Shown here: one piece after another, positions 47,950 through 58,500 of the stretch
How the letters are laid out: each line of letters opens with the position of its first letter
How positions within the stretch are numbered: the first letter of the stretch is position 1
NCBI RefSeq assembly: GCF_004310685.1
Contig: NZ_SISG01000001.1
Coordinates: forward strand, 2,418,001 to 2,482,000
Source: Glaciihabitans arcticus
GTDB lineage: Bacteria; Actinomycetota; Actinomycetes; Actinomycetales; Microbacteriaceae
Direction: 5' to 3'
Length of the DNA: 64,000 bases
Made by a program: the position numbers and the translations under genes
Notes under the pieces: model-generated
Told to the model about the DNA's origin: nothing
The model's input: only the letters and a program-made list of their open reading frames with translations
The model's database searches: none

Positions 47950-49088
47950 CCGAGTCCGGGCCGCGCAACGAGCCGACGTTCCGCCCCTCTCGGCGTGGGC
48001 TGCTTTCGGCGGCGCTCGGTGGCGCCGCGGGGCTCGCTCTCGGCGCGACCGGAGGCGTCGCACTCACGCGAACCGACACCCCGGCCCCGGCTTCGACTCC
48101 GGCTCCCACGGAGGTCGTGCCCGTGCGCGGCGAGCATCAGGCTGGTGTGCACCTGCCCGCCTCCCCACAGCAGTTCGGCGCGCTGCTGGTGCTCGACACG
48201 GCCGCCACGGACACCGGATGGCTGGCCGCGCTCGGCGCACGCATCGTCGCGCTCGGCTCGGACGATGCCCTGCTGCCGGACGGCGCAGGCGACCTCACGG
48301 TGACGGTCGGCATCGGACCACGCCTTGTGCCCGATGGGCTGCCGGGCTCGACCGACCTGCCGGGCTTCGCGGACGACAACGAAATCGACCCGGGCGCACG
48401 CGGCGGCGACGTGCTGCTCGCCGCCTACTCGAGCGACCCGACCGTGCTCGCCGCCGTGCTCGCTGACCTCGCCCTGCTGGTGCCGGGCGCGGTCACGCGC
48501 TGGCAGCAGTTCGTCTTCCGCGGAAAGGGCAGCGGCACCAAGGCCCGTAACCCGCTGGGCTTTATGGATGGCATTGTCGTTCCCCACACCTCGGCCGAAT
48601 TCGCCGACGGGGTTTGGATTCCCGACGGTCCCGCCGCGGGTGGCAGCATCCTCGTGATCCGCCGACTCCGGCTGGACACGTCAGCCTTCCGCGCTCTCGA
48701 GGTCGGCGAGCGGGAGGCGGTCATCGGCCGCAGGCTCAGCGACGGCGCCCCGCTCTCGGGCGGCGCACCCGACGACCAGGTCGACCTGCGCGCGAAGACC
48801 CCGGAGGGCGAGCTGCTGGTGCCGGCGCGCTCCCACGCGCGAGCCGCACATCCCTCATTCACCGGCTCGTCGCTGATGTTCCGCCGCAGTTACTCATTCG
48901 AAAACGACGGAGAGACCGGGCTCGTTTTTATGTCCTTCCAGAACGAGCTGCGCACCTTCGTGGTCACGCAGCAGCGACTGGATGAGGTCGACGCGCTCAG
49001 GACCTTCAGCACACCGACGGCCAGTGCGACGTTCCTCGTGCTGCCGGGTTTCGACGACGAGCGCCCGCTCGGATCGAGCCTGCTCTAG
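47946..49088 (+). CDS. Tat-exported DyP-type peroxidase
   Basis: The 380-residue product has a twin-arginine signal (SRRGLLSAALGG, residues 16-27) then a Thr/Pro-rich linker. It carries the DyP signature NPLGFMDG (residues 202-209, catalytic Asp208), the proximal heme His297 in SHARAAHP, and FRRSYSF. It should be a heme peroxidase using H2O2, folded with heme in the cytosol and exported by Tat; EfeB of iron-uptake systems is a relative, but no efeU or efeO is here. It is the third gene of an overlapping operon with two lipoproteins. Its TAG stop shares CTAG with the convergent lipoprotein stop. Confidence 0.94.
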   Translation: MTESGPRNEPTFRPSRRGLLSAALGGAAGLALGATGGVALTRTDTPAPASTPAPTEVVPVRGEHQAGVHLPASPQQFGALLVLDTAATDTGWLAALGARIVALGSDDALLPDGAGDLTVTVGIGPRLVPDGLPGSTDLPGFADDNEIDPGARGGDVLLAAYSSDPTVLAAVLADLALLVPGAVTRWQQFVFRGKGSGTKARNPLGFMDGIVVPHTSAEFADGVWIPDGPAAGGSILVIRRLRLDTSAFRALEVGEREAVIGRRLSDGAPLSGGAPDDQVDLRAKTPEGELLVPARSHARAAHPSFTGSSLMFRRSYSFENDGETGLVFMSFQNELRTFVVTQQRLDEVDALRTFSTPTASATFLVLPGFDDERPLGSSLL

Positions 49089-49528
49089 GCCACGTAGCGT
49101 TCGACCCGCAGAACGCAGCTGAGGTCGTCTTCGGCGACGGGAATCTCGGTGTCCCAGGTCTCCTCTTCGCCGGCCGCCAGGTCATCGACGTCCACCTGCA
49201 CGAGCGCGCGGGTGTCGTTGGCACCGTTGAGCAGCGAGACGTAGATGCGGTAGCTGGCGGCCTCTTCGGTCGGGTTCGCGACCGTGCCGCTCACCTTCCA
49301 CGCGTCGCCGTCGCGAACGCAGTCGCCCATGGTGTTGTCGGCGAGCGCGCCGACGAGGTCCTCGCCGGAACCCGGGGTGTCATCGATGTCGGTGATGCCG
49401 GGGGTCTGCTCGGCGTCCGCCGAGGAGGTCGGCTTGGGTTCGGGTGAGCCGGCCGTGCAGCCCGCGAGCGATGCCGCGAGGAGGGCAGCCGCAAGGGCGG
49501 TCACCAGGGTTCGTGAGCTCACGATCAT
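49085..49528 (-). CDS. Small lipoprotein translationally coupled to the giant repeat protein
   Basis: The 147-residue product has a signal peptide and lipobox SLAGC (Cys24), a Thr/Ser/Pro/Asp-rich linker, and a compact beta domain (WKVSGTVANPTEEAASYRIY, VDVDDLAAGEEETWDTEI, CVLRVERYV) with two cysteines. The domain resembles the FxLYD/DUF3426-like fold that reads as a modified Ig domain; function unknown. Its ATG overlaps the stop of the giant gene (ATGA, 49525-49528), so it is made from the same mRNA. A longer in-frame extension upstream is antisense-free but lies in the giant gene and is not homologous. Confidence 0.85.
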   Translation of the reverse strand: MIVSSRTLVTALAAALLAASLAGCTAGSPEPKPTSSADAEQTPGITDIDDTPGSGEDLVGALADNTMGDCVRDGDAWKVSGTVANPTEEAASYRIYVSLLNGANDTRALVQVDVDDLAAGEEETWDTEIPVAEDDLSCVLRVERYVA

Positions 49529-52500
49529 GAGGCTGCCTTTCGCTGTCTTCTTCGGGCAATGAGTATCAATCCTAGGCCGGAGAGCAGCAGCAGCAGGCTC
49601 GCGCCCAACGGATACTCGGCATCCGTACCGGTCTTGATCAGGCCGCCCGGGTCGATCGCGCGCACCGGAAGCTGCACCGCGCCGACCGCGTTCGCGAGCA
49701 CCGGGTCGCCGTTGTTGACGTCGATGCTGGTGACCGAGGCCGTCTCCGTGAGCCGCTGGCCCTCCATCGCGGCGGTGATCGTGTACGTCGCCGTTGCGGT
49801 CACCGATTCGCCCGGCAGCAGCACTCCGACCGCTCCCGGCCATGCGCCGTAGACGATGGTGCTGAGCCCGGTGCGCGGGTCGGTGATCTCGACGTTGTTC
49901 AGGGGCTCGGTGCCGTTGTTGCGCACCACGTAGCTGACGACGACGGTGTCTCCCGCGAATCCGGCCTGACCGGCCCGAACCTTCGGGCTCACCGTGATGC
50001 CGATGTCTGCGACGCGCGGCACGGCGAACGTGTCTGTGTCGGCGACCGGCGTGAGCGCGGATCCTCCGGGAGCGTTGGCGTTCGCCGTTGCCGTGTTGTC
50101 GATGGTGCCCGAGGCGACATCCGCAGCCGTGATCGTATAGCGCGCGGTGACTACGAGCAGTCCGTTCGGGCGAAGGGTGCCCGGCGTTCCCGGCCAGACG
50201 TAGGTCAGGGCGGAGAGACCCGGCTTGACGTCGCTCACCGTGACGCCGGTGAGTGTCACGTTGCCGGTGTTGCGCACCTCGATGCGGTAGTCCAGCGTCG
50301 CGCCCTGCTGGGCGAAGCTCGCCGCACTGCTCGTCTTGGTGACGGTCATGGCGGGTGCCGCAGTGATGAGGGTCTCGCCGGCTTCGGCATCGGTCACGTT
50401 GGTGCCGGTCGGCGGCGTGCCGGTCGTCGTCGCGGTGGACGCGATCCGACCCGCATCGACGTCAGCCTGGCTGAGGATGTAGGTCGCCGTGGCAATGACC
50501 ACACCGTTCGGCGCGAGCACACCCGCGGCTCCGGGGAACGCGTAGCTGATCGCCGAAGCGGGCACCTGCGGGTCGGCCACCGTGACGCCGGTCAGCGTGT
50601 GGGTGCCCGTGTTGGTGACCTCCCAGCGGAACAGCACTGCGTCGCCGGCGCGACCGGTCGCCGCCGCTGCGAGCAACTGCGTCTTGTCGATGTTGATGGA
50701 TGACGCTCCGCCTGCGGTCGGGATCACCGACGGCGTCGAGGTACCGGACACCGCTGCGGCGCCGCGCGACGGGGTCGCGGAGGCCGAGGCCACATTGCGC
50801 ACCTCACCGCCGTCGAAGTCGCTCTGGCGCACCGTGTAGGTCGCCGCGGCGGTCGCCGACTGTCCGGGCGGCACAACACCGGCGGTCGCGGTCGGCCAGG
50901 TGTAGCCGCCGATCGCGCTGAGGCCGGGCTTGGTGTCGCTGAACACCGGGTCGGTCAGCGTCAGGGATCCGGTGTTGGTCGCGGTGAACGTGTAGTCGAT
51001 GATCGAGCCGACGACGGGTGCACCGCCGCCGCGCACAACGCCCTCCTTGAGCACGGTCATGCTCGAGGCGCCGGCAGCGAGCGGAACGCTCGTCTGCGGG
51101 GAGGTGTCGCTCACGTTCAGCGGTCCGCGGGCCGCCTCGCCCGTCGCGGTCGTGACGTTGCGCACCACGCCGAGGTCGACGTCGGCCTGGCTCACGGTAC
51201 GGGTCGCGGTGACCTGCGCGGACTCGCCCGCGAGCAGCCTGCCCGGGTTGACCGGGTCGGGCCAGGTGTAGACGAAGTTGCCGAGACCGGCGACGGTGTT
51301 GGTCATGGCGACGTTCTCGACGCGCACGTTTCCGTCGTTGCGCAGAGTGAACGTGTAGTTCATGGTGTTGCCGAGCACACCGGTCGCGCCCGCGGCGAGC
51401 GCCGCCGTGTGGCTGGTGAAGAGCTCACCCCGTGCGGCCGAGGTGGAGATGTCGAACGGCGCCGAGGGTGCGTTGATGATGACGTCGTCGGGGGTGGTAC
51501 CGAAAGCGGTCGCCGTGTTGCGGATGGTGCCGTTATCCACATCTGCGCGCGTCACGGTGTAGCGGGCCGTACCGTGCGCGACGCCGCCGGGCGCGAGGAT
51601 GTTGGACGTCGATGGGAAGGTCAGCACGGGTGTCGAGACACCGGGCAGTGCATCGGTGACCTCGACGAGGCGCAGCGTCACGTTGCCGGTGTTGGTCACG
51701 TCGAACTCGTACTGGATGACCGAGCCCGCGTCGCCGGTTCCGGTCAGGAGCTGGCCTGACTTCACGACCGCGATGCCCGGGTCGTGTGCCTCGAGGTCGA
51801 TACTCACGGTTCCGGACTGCACCGGGCCGACCGCGCCTGCAGGGCTCGTCGCCGTGGCGGTTGCGACGTTGTCGACGGAGCCGCGGTCCACGTCCTCCTG
51901 CTGCACCGTGTAGCTGAGCTCGTAGGTGACGCTGTCACCGGGCAGCAGCACGCCGTCTGCGTCGGGCCAGTCGGTGCTCGTCACCACGATGCCCTGGAGC
52001 GCGTCACCAAGGGTGACGCCCGTGAGTGTGGTGTTGCCGGTGTTGGTCAGCACGACTTCGTAGCTGAGTGCGTCACCGAGACCAAGTTGTGCCGGAATGG
52101 CCGGCGCGCCGGTCTTGGAGATCGCGAGCAGCGGGCTTCCCATCAGCTGCACGGTCGCCGGTGCTGTGGCGGATGCCGCGGCGCCCGTCGGCGGCAGGCC
52201 ACGACCCGTGGCGACGCTCGACACGGATCCCGCGTCGATGTCGGCCTGGGTCAGCACCTGCGTGCGGATGACCGTCGCGGTGTCGGCAGGGCCCAGGACG
52301 CCGGGCGTTCCGCTGGACCAGCTGTAGTCACCGGCCGGCAGCGCGCCGATGCCGTCGGTGATGCTCGAACCGCTCAGGGTCACGTTGCCGGTGTTGGTGA
52401 ACACGTAGGTCCACTCGACCGTGTCGCCGGCCCGGGCGGTCGCGCCGCCGATGCGCACGCCGTTATTGGTGACGGCGACGGTGGGGGCAGCGACCTCGGT

Positions 52501-55500
52501 CGCGACGGTCGATGTGTTCGACGTTGCGGAGACCGCGAGACCGCGCACGGGTGTCGCGCTCACGGTCGCCGTGTTGATCACATTGCCCGCGTTGACGTCG
52601 GCCTGGCTGATGTCGTAGATCGCGGTCGCGGCGACGGTGACGTTCGGGGCGAGCACGCGCGACGCTCCCGGCCACTGGATGACCGGCTGGCCTCCGGCGG
52701 GCAGCTTCGGGTCGTTCACGGCGATCGACCCGATCGTGACGTTTCCGGTGTTCCGGATCAGGAAGCTGTAGGCGATGGTGTCGTTCGCCCCCGCGCTGCC
52801 GGTTGCGACGCCCGTCTTCACGACACTCACCGCGGGCTGCGCCTGCACGGTGTTGATCCGAACCGTGTTGGAGGTCGCGGGGATCTCCGTCCCGCCCAGC
52901 GTGAAGGCGCGTACTGTCGCGGTGTTCTCCATAAAGCCGTTGTCGATGTCAACCTGGCGCAGCTGGTACGAGGCCACCCCCGTCGCGCTCTCGCCCGGAG
53001 CCACGGTGCCTTCGTCGGCGGGGTTCGGCCAGGTGATGACCGGGTCGGTAAGCCCCTCGAGAGCATCGGTCAGTTCGCCGTCGTACAGCGTGACGTTTCC
53101 GGTGTTGGTGGGGACGAGCTTGTAGTCGACCCAGTCACCGACCTGGCCGATGCCACCCGCGCGCAGCACGCCGGTCTTGAACGCGGTCAGGTCAGGCGAC
53201 TGCACAACGGGCACGTTGACGGTCGCGGTCTGGAAGAACTCGACGCCGGTGGGCGGCGTCGCGTAGCCGCGCACCGAGTTGCTCACGGTGGCCGCGTCGA
53301 TCTCCGGTTGGGTGAGCGGGTAGGTCGCCGTGCCGGTGATCGTCTCACCGGGCTGGAGCGTGCCGCCGGGGAAGCCCGCGCGATCGTACTGGATCGTGCT
53401 CACGCCGGCCTTCTGGTCGACGAAGCGCACGTTGGTGAGGGTCTGGTTGCCGTCGTTCCTCAGCGAGAACGCGAAGTTCACGAGCTCGCCCACGCGTCCG
53501 GTTGAGCCCGCGGCGAGCGCTCCGGTCTTGGTGACGGTGATCACGGGGTTGGCGGTCGCGGTGGTGACGGTCGCCACGGCGTCCTGACTCGAGGTGCGCA
53601 CGTTCTTCGGCGTGAGGCCGGAGGCGCTGGCCGTGTTGATCACGGAGCCCGCGTTCACATCGGCCTGGCGAATGGCGAACGTCGCAGTAGCGGTGGCAAC
53701 GGCGTTCGGCGCGAGTACTCCCTCGTCGCCGGGCCAGCGCACGTTCGAGACCTCGACGCCCTGCAGGGAGTCGGAGAGCACGATGCCGTGCAGGGTCACC
53801 GTTCCGGTATTGGTGATCGTGAAGTCGTAGCTGACGACGGCGCCGACGCTGGCCACGGCGGGCGGCGTCGCGACCTTGGTCACAACGAGCTCCGGGTCTT
53901 CGGGCGCGAGGGTCGTCGTCGCGATCGGCGAGCTGCCGCTCACGCGCGGCCCGACCGGCGGCTTGCCGCTGGCCGTCGCCTGGTTGAGGATCTGCCCGCT
54001 GTCCACGTCGGACTGCTTGACCGTGTACTCGGCCGTTGCGACGATCGTGGATCCGGGTTCGATGACGCCGACCGGTCCGCCGTTCCACTGGTAGCTGACC
54101 GCGGAGATGTCGGCGAGTCCGTCGATGACTTCGAGCAGGGTCAGGGTCACGTTGCCGGTGTTGCGAATGGTGAAGGTGTAGTCGACGATGTCGCCGAGCC
54201 CTCCACCCGCGCGTGGCACACCCGCCTTAGCGACGGTGAGCGCCGGGCTCGCCGGGATGTCGATGCCTGCCGTCGTCGAGCGCGTGACATCCACACCCCG
54301 CGGCGGCGTGCCGGAGCCGGTGGCGGCGCTCTCGACGCGGCCCGCGTTCAGCTGGGCGAGCGTGAGCGCGGACGTGGCCGATGCCTGCACCGACTCACCC
54401 GGCTTGAGGGTGAAGGCCGTGCCGTCCCAGTCGTCGTAGCTGATGGCCGAGATACCGCCGAGCTCATCCACGAGCTGCGCGCCGGTGAGCGTCACGTTGC
54501 CGGTGTTGGTGAGTAAATAGCTCCAGTTGACGGTGCTGCCGACGTCCTGGCGGCCGGCGGTGGCAAAGGCCGCGGTCTTGGTGATCGCGAGGTTCGGGCC
54601 GATCGCCTGGGTCGGAATCGTCGACACGTCGTCGTCGGTCACCAGGGTGTTCGTGGGCGACGGCGAGAGACCGGTGGCGGTCACGGGGTTGGTCACGGCG
54701 CCGGCGTTCACGTCGTCGAGGGTGATGACATAAGTTCCGGATGCCCGTGCGAACGTTCCCGGAGCGATCTCGCCCGGGCGGGCCGGGTTCGGCCAGGTCA
54801 CGTCGGCGAGCACCACGCCGGTGACGGCGTCGACGAGGGTGACCCCGTGCAGGGTCACGTTGCCGGGGTTGCTGATGCGGAACTCGTAGTCGATGACGTC
54901 GCCGACGCCTGCGGTGCCGCGCGGCGTACCGACGGCGGTCGCCACAATGACCGGGGCCTCGAGCACGGTCGGAACGACGACCGTGTTGGAGTCGGCGGAG
55001 ACCAGCACACCCTTCGGGGTCTTCGCCGAGACGTGCGCGGTGTTCGTGACGCGTCCGGTGTCGACGTCGGACTGCTTGATCGTGTACTCGGCGACACCGG
55101 TGACGAAAGTGCCGGGGGGCAGCACACGAGGCTGGCCGGCGATCGGCCAGGTGATCACGGGGGTGCCGAGCCCGATCATCGGGTCGACGAGCAGGCCGTC
55201 GTACATGGTGACGTTTCCGTCGTTGGTGATGCGCAGCGTGTACTCGATGACATCGCCGACAGCGCCGGTCCCGTTGTTCAGGATGCGCGCCGACTTCACG
55301 GGGCTGAGCTTCGTGATCGGCGGGATGGTCAGCACAACCGTCACGGCCTGCGTGAGCGCGGCACCCGTGGGCGGCTGCGCGCTGCCCGTGACCGTACTGC
55401 TCACCGATCCGTTGTCGACGTTGGCCTGGGTCAGCAGGTACGGCACCGTCACGGTGACCGTCTCACCGGGAAGCAGCACGCCGTCCGAGGCTGGCCAGGT

Positions 55501-58500
55501 GTAGACGGCGCCCGCGAAGTCGACGAGGGGGTCGGTGAGCGTCACACCGGTCAGAGTCTGGTTGCCGGTGTTCTTCAGGGTGAACGTGTAGTCCACCTGA
55601 TCCAGTGCGCGGCCGGTGGCACCCGGCGCGAGCTCGGCGGTCTGCGTGACCTGGATCGTGCGCGCGGGGACGGCGGTCGGGGTGGTCACGGGGCCCGTTT
55701 CATCCGAAACCGCACCGATCGGCGAGGTGCCGTCGACACTGGCCTGGTTGGTGACGGAGCCGTTGTCCACGTCGGCCTGGACGATCGTGTAATTGCCCTG
55801 TGCACGGGCGATGTCGCCCGGGAGCAGCGTTCCGGTCGCGCCGGGCCAGGTGGTCGCGGAGAGGGTGAGGCCCGGCATCGTGTCGGTGAGGGTCACGGCC
55901 GTGAGGGTCGTGTTGCCCGTGTTCTCGATCTCGATCGAGTACCGGATGACGTCACCGACGCCGCCCGCTCCGTCACGCGTGTCGATCTTGCGAACGTCGA
56001 TCGCGCGGGTGCGGGTCGCCGTCTGCGTGACCGCGGCGGGCGAGTCCTCGCTGTAGGTCGCACCGGCCGGGGTCGTGGCCGTGGCGGTGGCCACATTGCT
56101 CACGGAGCCGAAGTCGACGTCCGTCTGCTGGATGCGGTAGGTGGCGGTCGCCGTGGCGATCGCGCCGGGTGCGAGCACGCGGGCCGTTCCCGGCCAGGTG
56201 ATGACCGGGGCGCTGACACCCGCGAGGGAGTCGGTGAGCGCGACGGCGGAGAGCGTCACGTTACCGGTGTTCTCGATCTCGAACGAGTAGGTGATGAAGT
56301 CGTTCAGTTCTCCGGGGGCGCCGTTCAGGGAGCCGGTCTTGCTGACGCGCAGATCGGGGCCGGAGACGATCGGAACCGTCGCCGCAGCCGTAGCCCGGGC
56401 GACGGCGCCACGCGGCGGGGTTCCGACGGCCGTCACCGTGTTGACCACGGAGCCCGCGTTGACATCGGACTGCAGCAGGTCGTACTTCGCCGTAGCCGTG
56501 GCCGTGTCATCCGGATCGAGCGAACCGTCGGCAAGCGGACCGTTGTTCCAGGCGGTGAACACGAGGTCGTACAGGCCGGGCATGGCGTCGACGAGGTCGA
56601 CGGCCGAGAGGCGCACGTTGCCGGTGTTCTCGATCGTGAACGAGTAGGTCACGACGCCGCCGACGCGGGTCGAGGCGGCGGTGCCCGTCTTGGTGACGGA
56701 AATTCCGGGGTCGGCGTCGGCAGTCGGGGTGTCGACGTTGCCCGAGGTTCCCGTCGCCGGGCGGGCGCCCACGAGAGAGCTGCCTGCCGCGGTCGCCACG
56801 TTGCGCACGAAGCCGGCGTTCACATCGGCCTGGGTGATCGTGTAGCGACCCTGCGTGGCGATGGTGGCGTTCGGGGGGAGGTTGTGGTTCGGGTTGGTCG
56901 CGTTGTCCCACGGCAGGGCGTCGAGGTCCGCACCGAGCAGCGGGTCGCTGAGGGTGACTCCGGTCAACGTCGTGTTGCCGGTGTTGCGCACGATCAGGTT
57001 GTAGGTGATCTGGTCGCCCACGTTGCGGTCGCCCGCGATGGCGGTTTTCGTGACACCGAGCGCGTCACGCGGCGCCACTGTGTCGATGCGCACCGTGTTC
57101 GAGCTCGCGGCGACGTCGTTGACAGCGCTGTTGGGGCTGCGCGCGTCGACCTTGGCCGTGTTGTCGATGTAGCCGCGGTCGATGTCCGCCTGGGTCAGCG
57201 GGTAGGTCGCCGTGCCGGTGACGGAGGCGCCGACCGGAAGGGTGCCGGGCGTGCCGGGCCAGCCGATCACCGGGGTGGAGATGCCGGGCAGCGGGTCGAC
57301 GAGGCGACCGTTGGTGACGGTGACGTTGCCGGTGTTGGTGACGACGACCTTGTAGTCGATGAGGTCACCGACCTGGCCGATGCCGGGGCTGCGCAGCACG
57401 CCGGTCTTCACGGCGACGAGTCGGCCGCGCGGCGCGATGTTCACGGTGACGGAGTCGGTCTTCGACTCCTCGGCCGCGGTGCCGATCGGGGTGACGAGAC
57501 CGGAGCCGACGTTGACGACGGAGCCGGCGTCGACGTTCGGCTGGTCGACCTCGAAGGTCGTGGTGGCCGTTACCGTCGCGCCGGGCAGAAGCGTTCCGGC
57601 GGGAGCCGTGGTGGGCCAGGTGTACTGCAGCGGGGTCAGGCCGATGAGGGTGTCGGCGAAGTGCACGTCGGTGAGGCTGACGTTTCCGGTGTTCGTGAGG
57701 GTCAGCACGTACTCGATGATGTCGCCGTCTTCGCCGAGCGCTCCGGACTCGAGGGCGCCGCTCTTGTCGAACGTGTAGTTCACCACGCGGTCGATGGTGG
57801 GCGTGACCGCGGGGTCGCTCGTGTCTGACGCCGGGGTGGTGCCGATGAAAGTCGTACCCGCGGCGGTCGCCGTGTTGGTCACCGATCCGCTGTTCACGTC
57901 ATTCTGCGTCACCACATAGGTGGCGGTCGCGGTGATGCTCTCGTCCGGACCGAGTGCGCGCTCGATGCCACCGGGCCAGGCCTGGTAGTTGAGGTCGCTG
58001 AGCCCCACGAGCGAGTCGGTGATGGCGACGTCCTTGAGCGTGACGTTGCCGTCGTTCACCACGGTTATCGTGTAGGTGATGACCTGGCCGACGCCGGGCT
58101 TCGCTACGGAGCTGGCGGTCTTGGTGGTGAAGAGCGAGGGGTCCGCGGCGATGGTGGTGACCGTCGCGTCGTCGGTGTCGGTCACGTCGGCGCCGACCGG
58201 CGGCGTTCCGCGCACGGTCGCGACGCTCGAGATGCTGCCCGCGTCGACGTCGCGCTGCGTGACCACGTAGGTCGCTGTGGCGATGACCTCGGTGTTCGGC
58301 TGCAGGGTGCCGGCGGGGTTGCCGTTCCAGTTCGTGTAGACGATGCCGGTCAGGTTCGTGAGTGCGTCTGAGATTGCGACACCGGTCAGCGTGACGTTGC
58401 CGGTGTTGCGCGCAACGAAGGAGTACGTGACGACGTCGCCCACGAAGAGCCCGCTCGTCGGGCTGGCGGTCTTGGTGAGACTGACGCCGGCGTCGGGAAC

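Noticed and set aside
47946-49088. EfeUOB-type iron uptake locus on the basis of the DyP peroxidase
   Set aside because: Neither the permease EfeU nor EfeO is present; the partners are a beta-helix lipoprotein and an unassigned lipoprotein.
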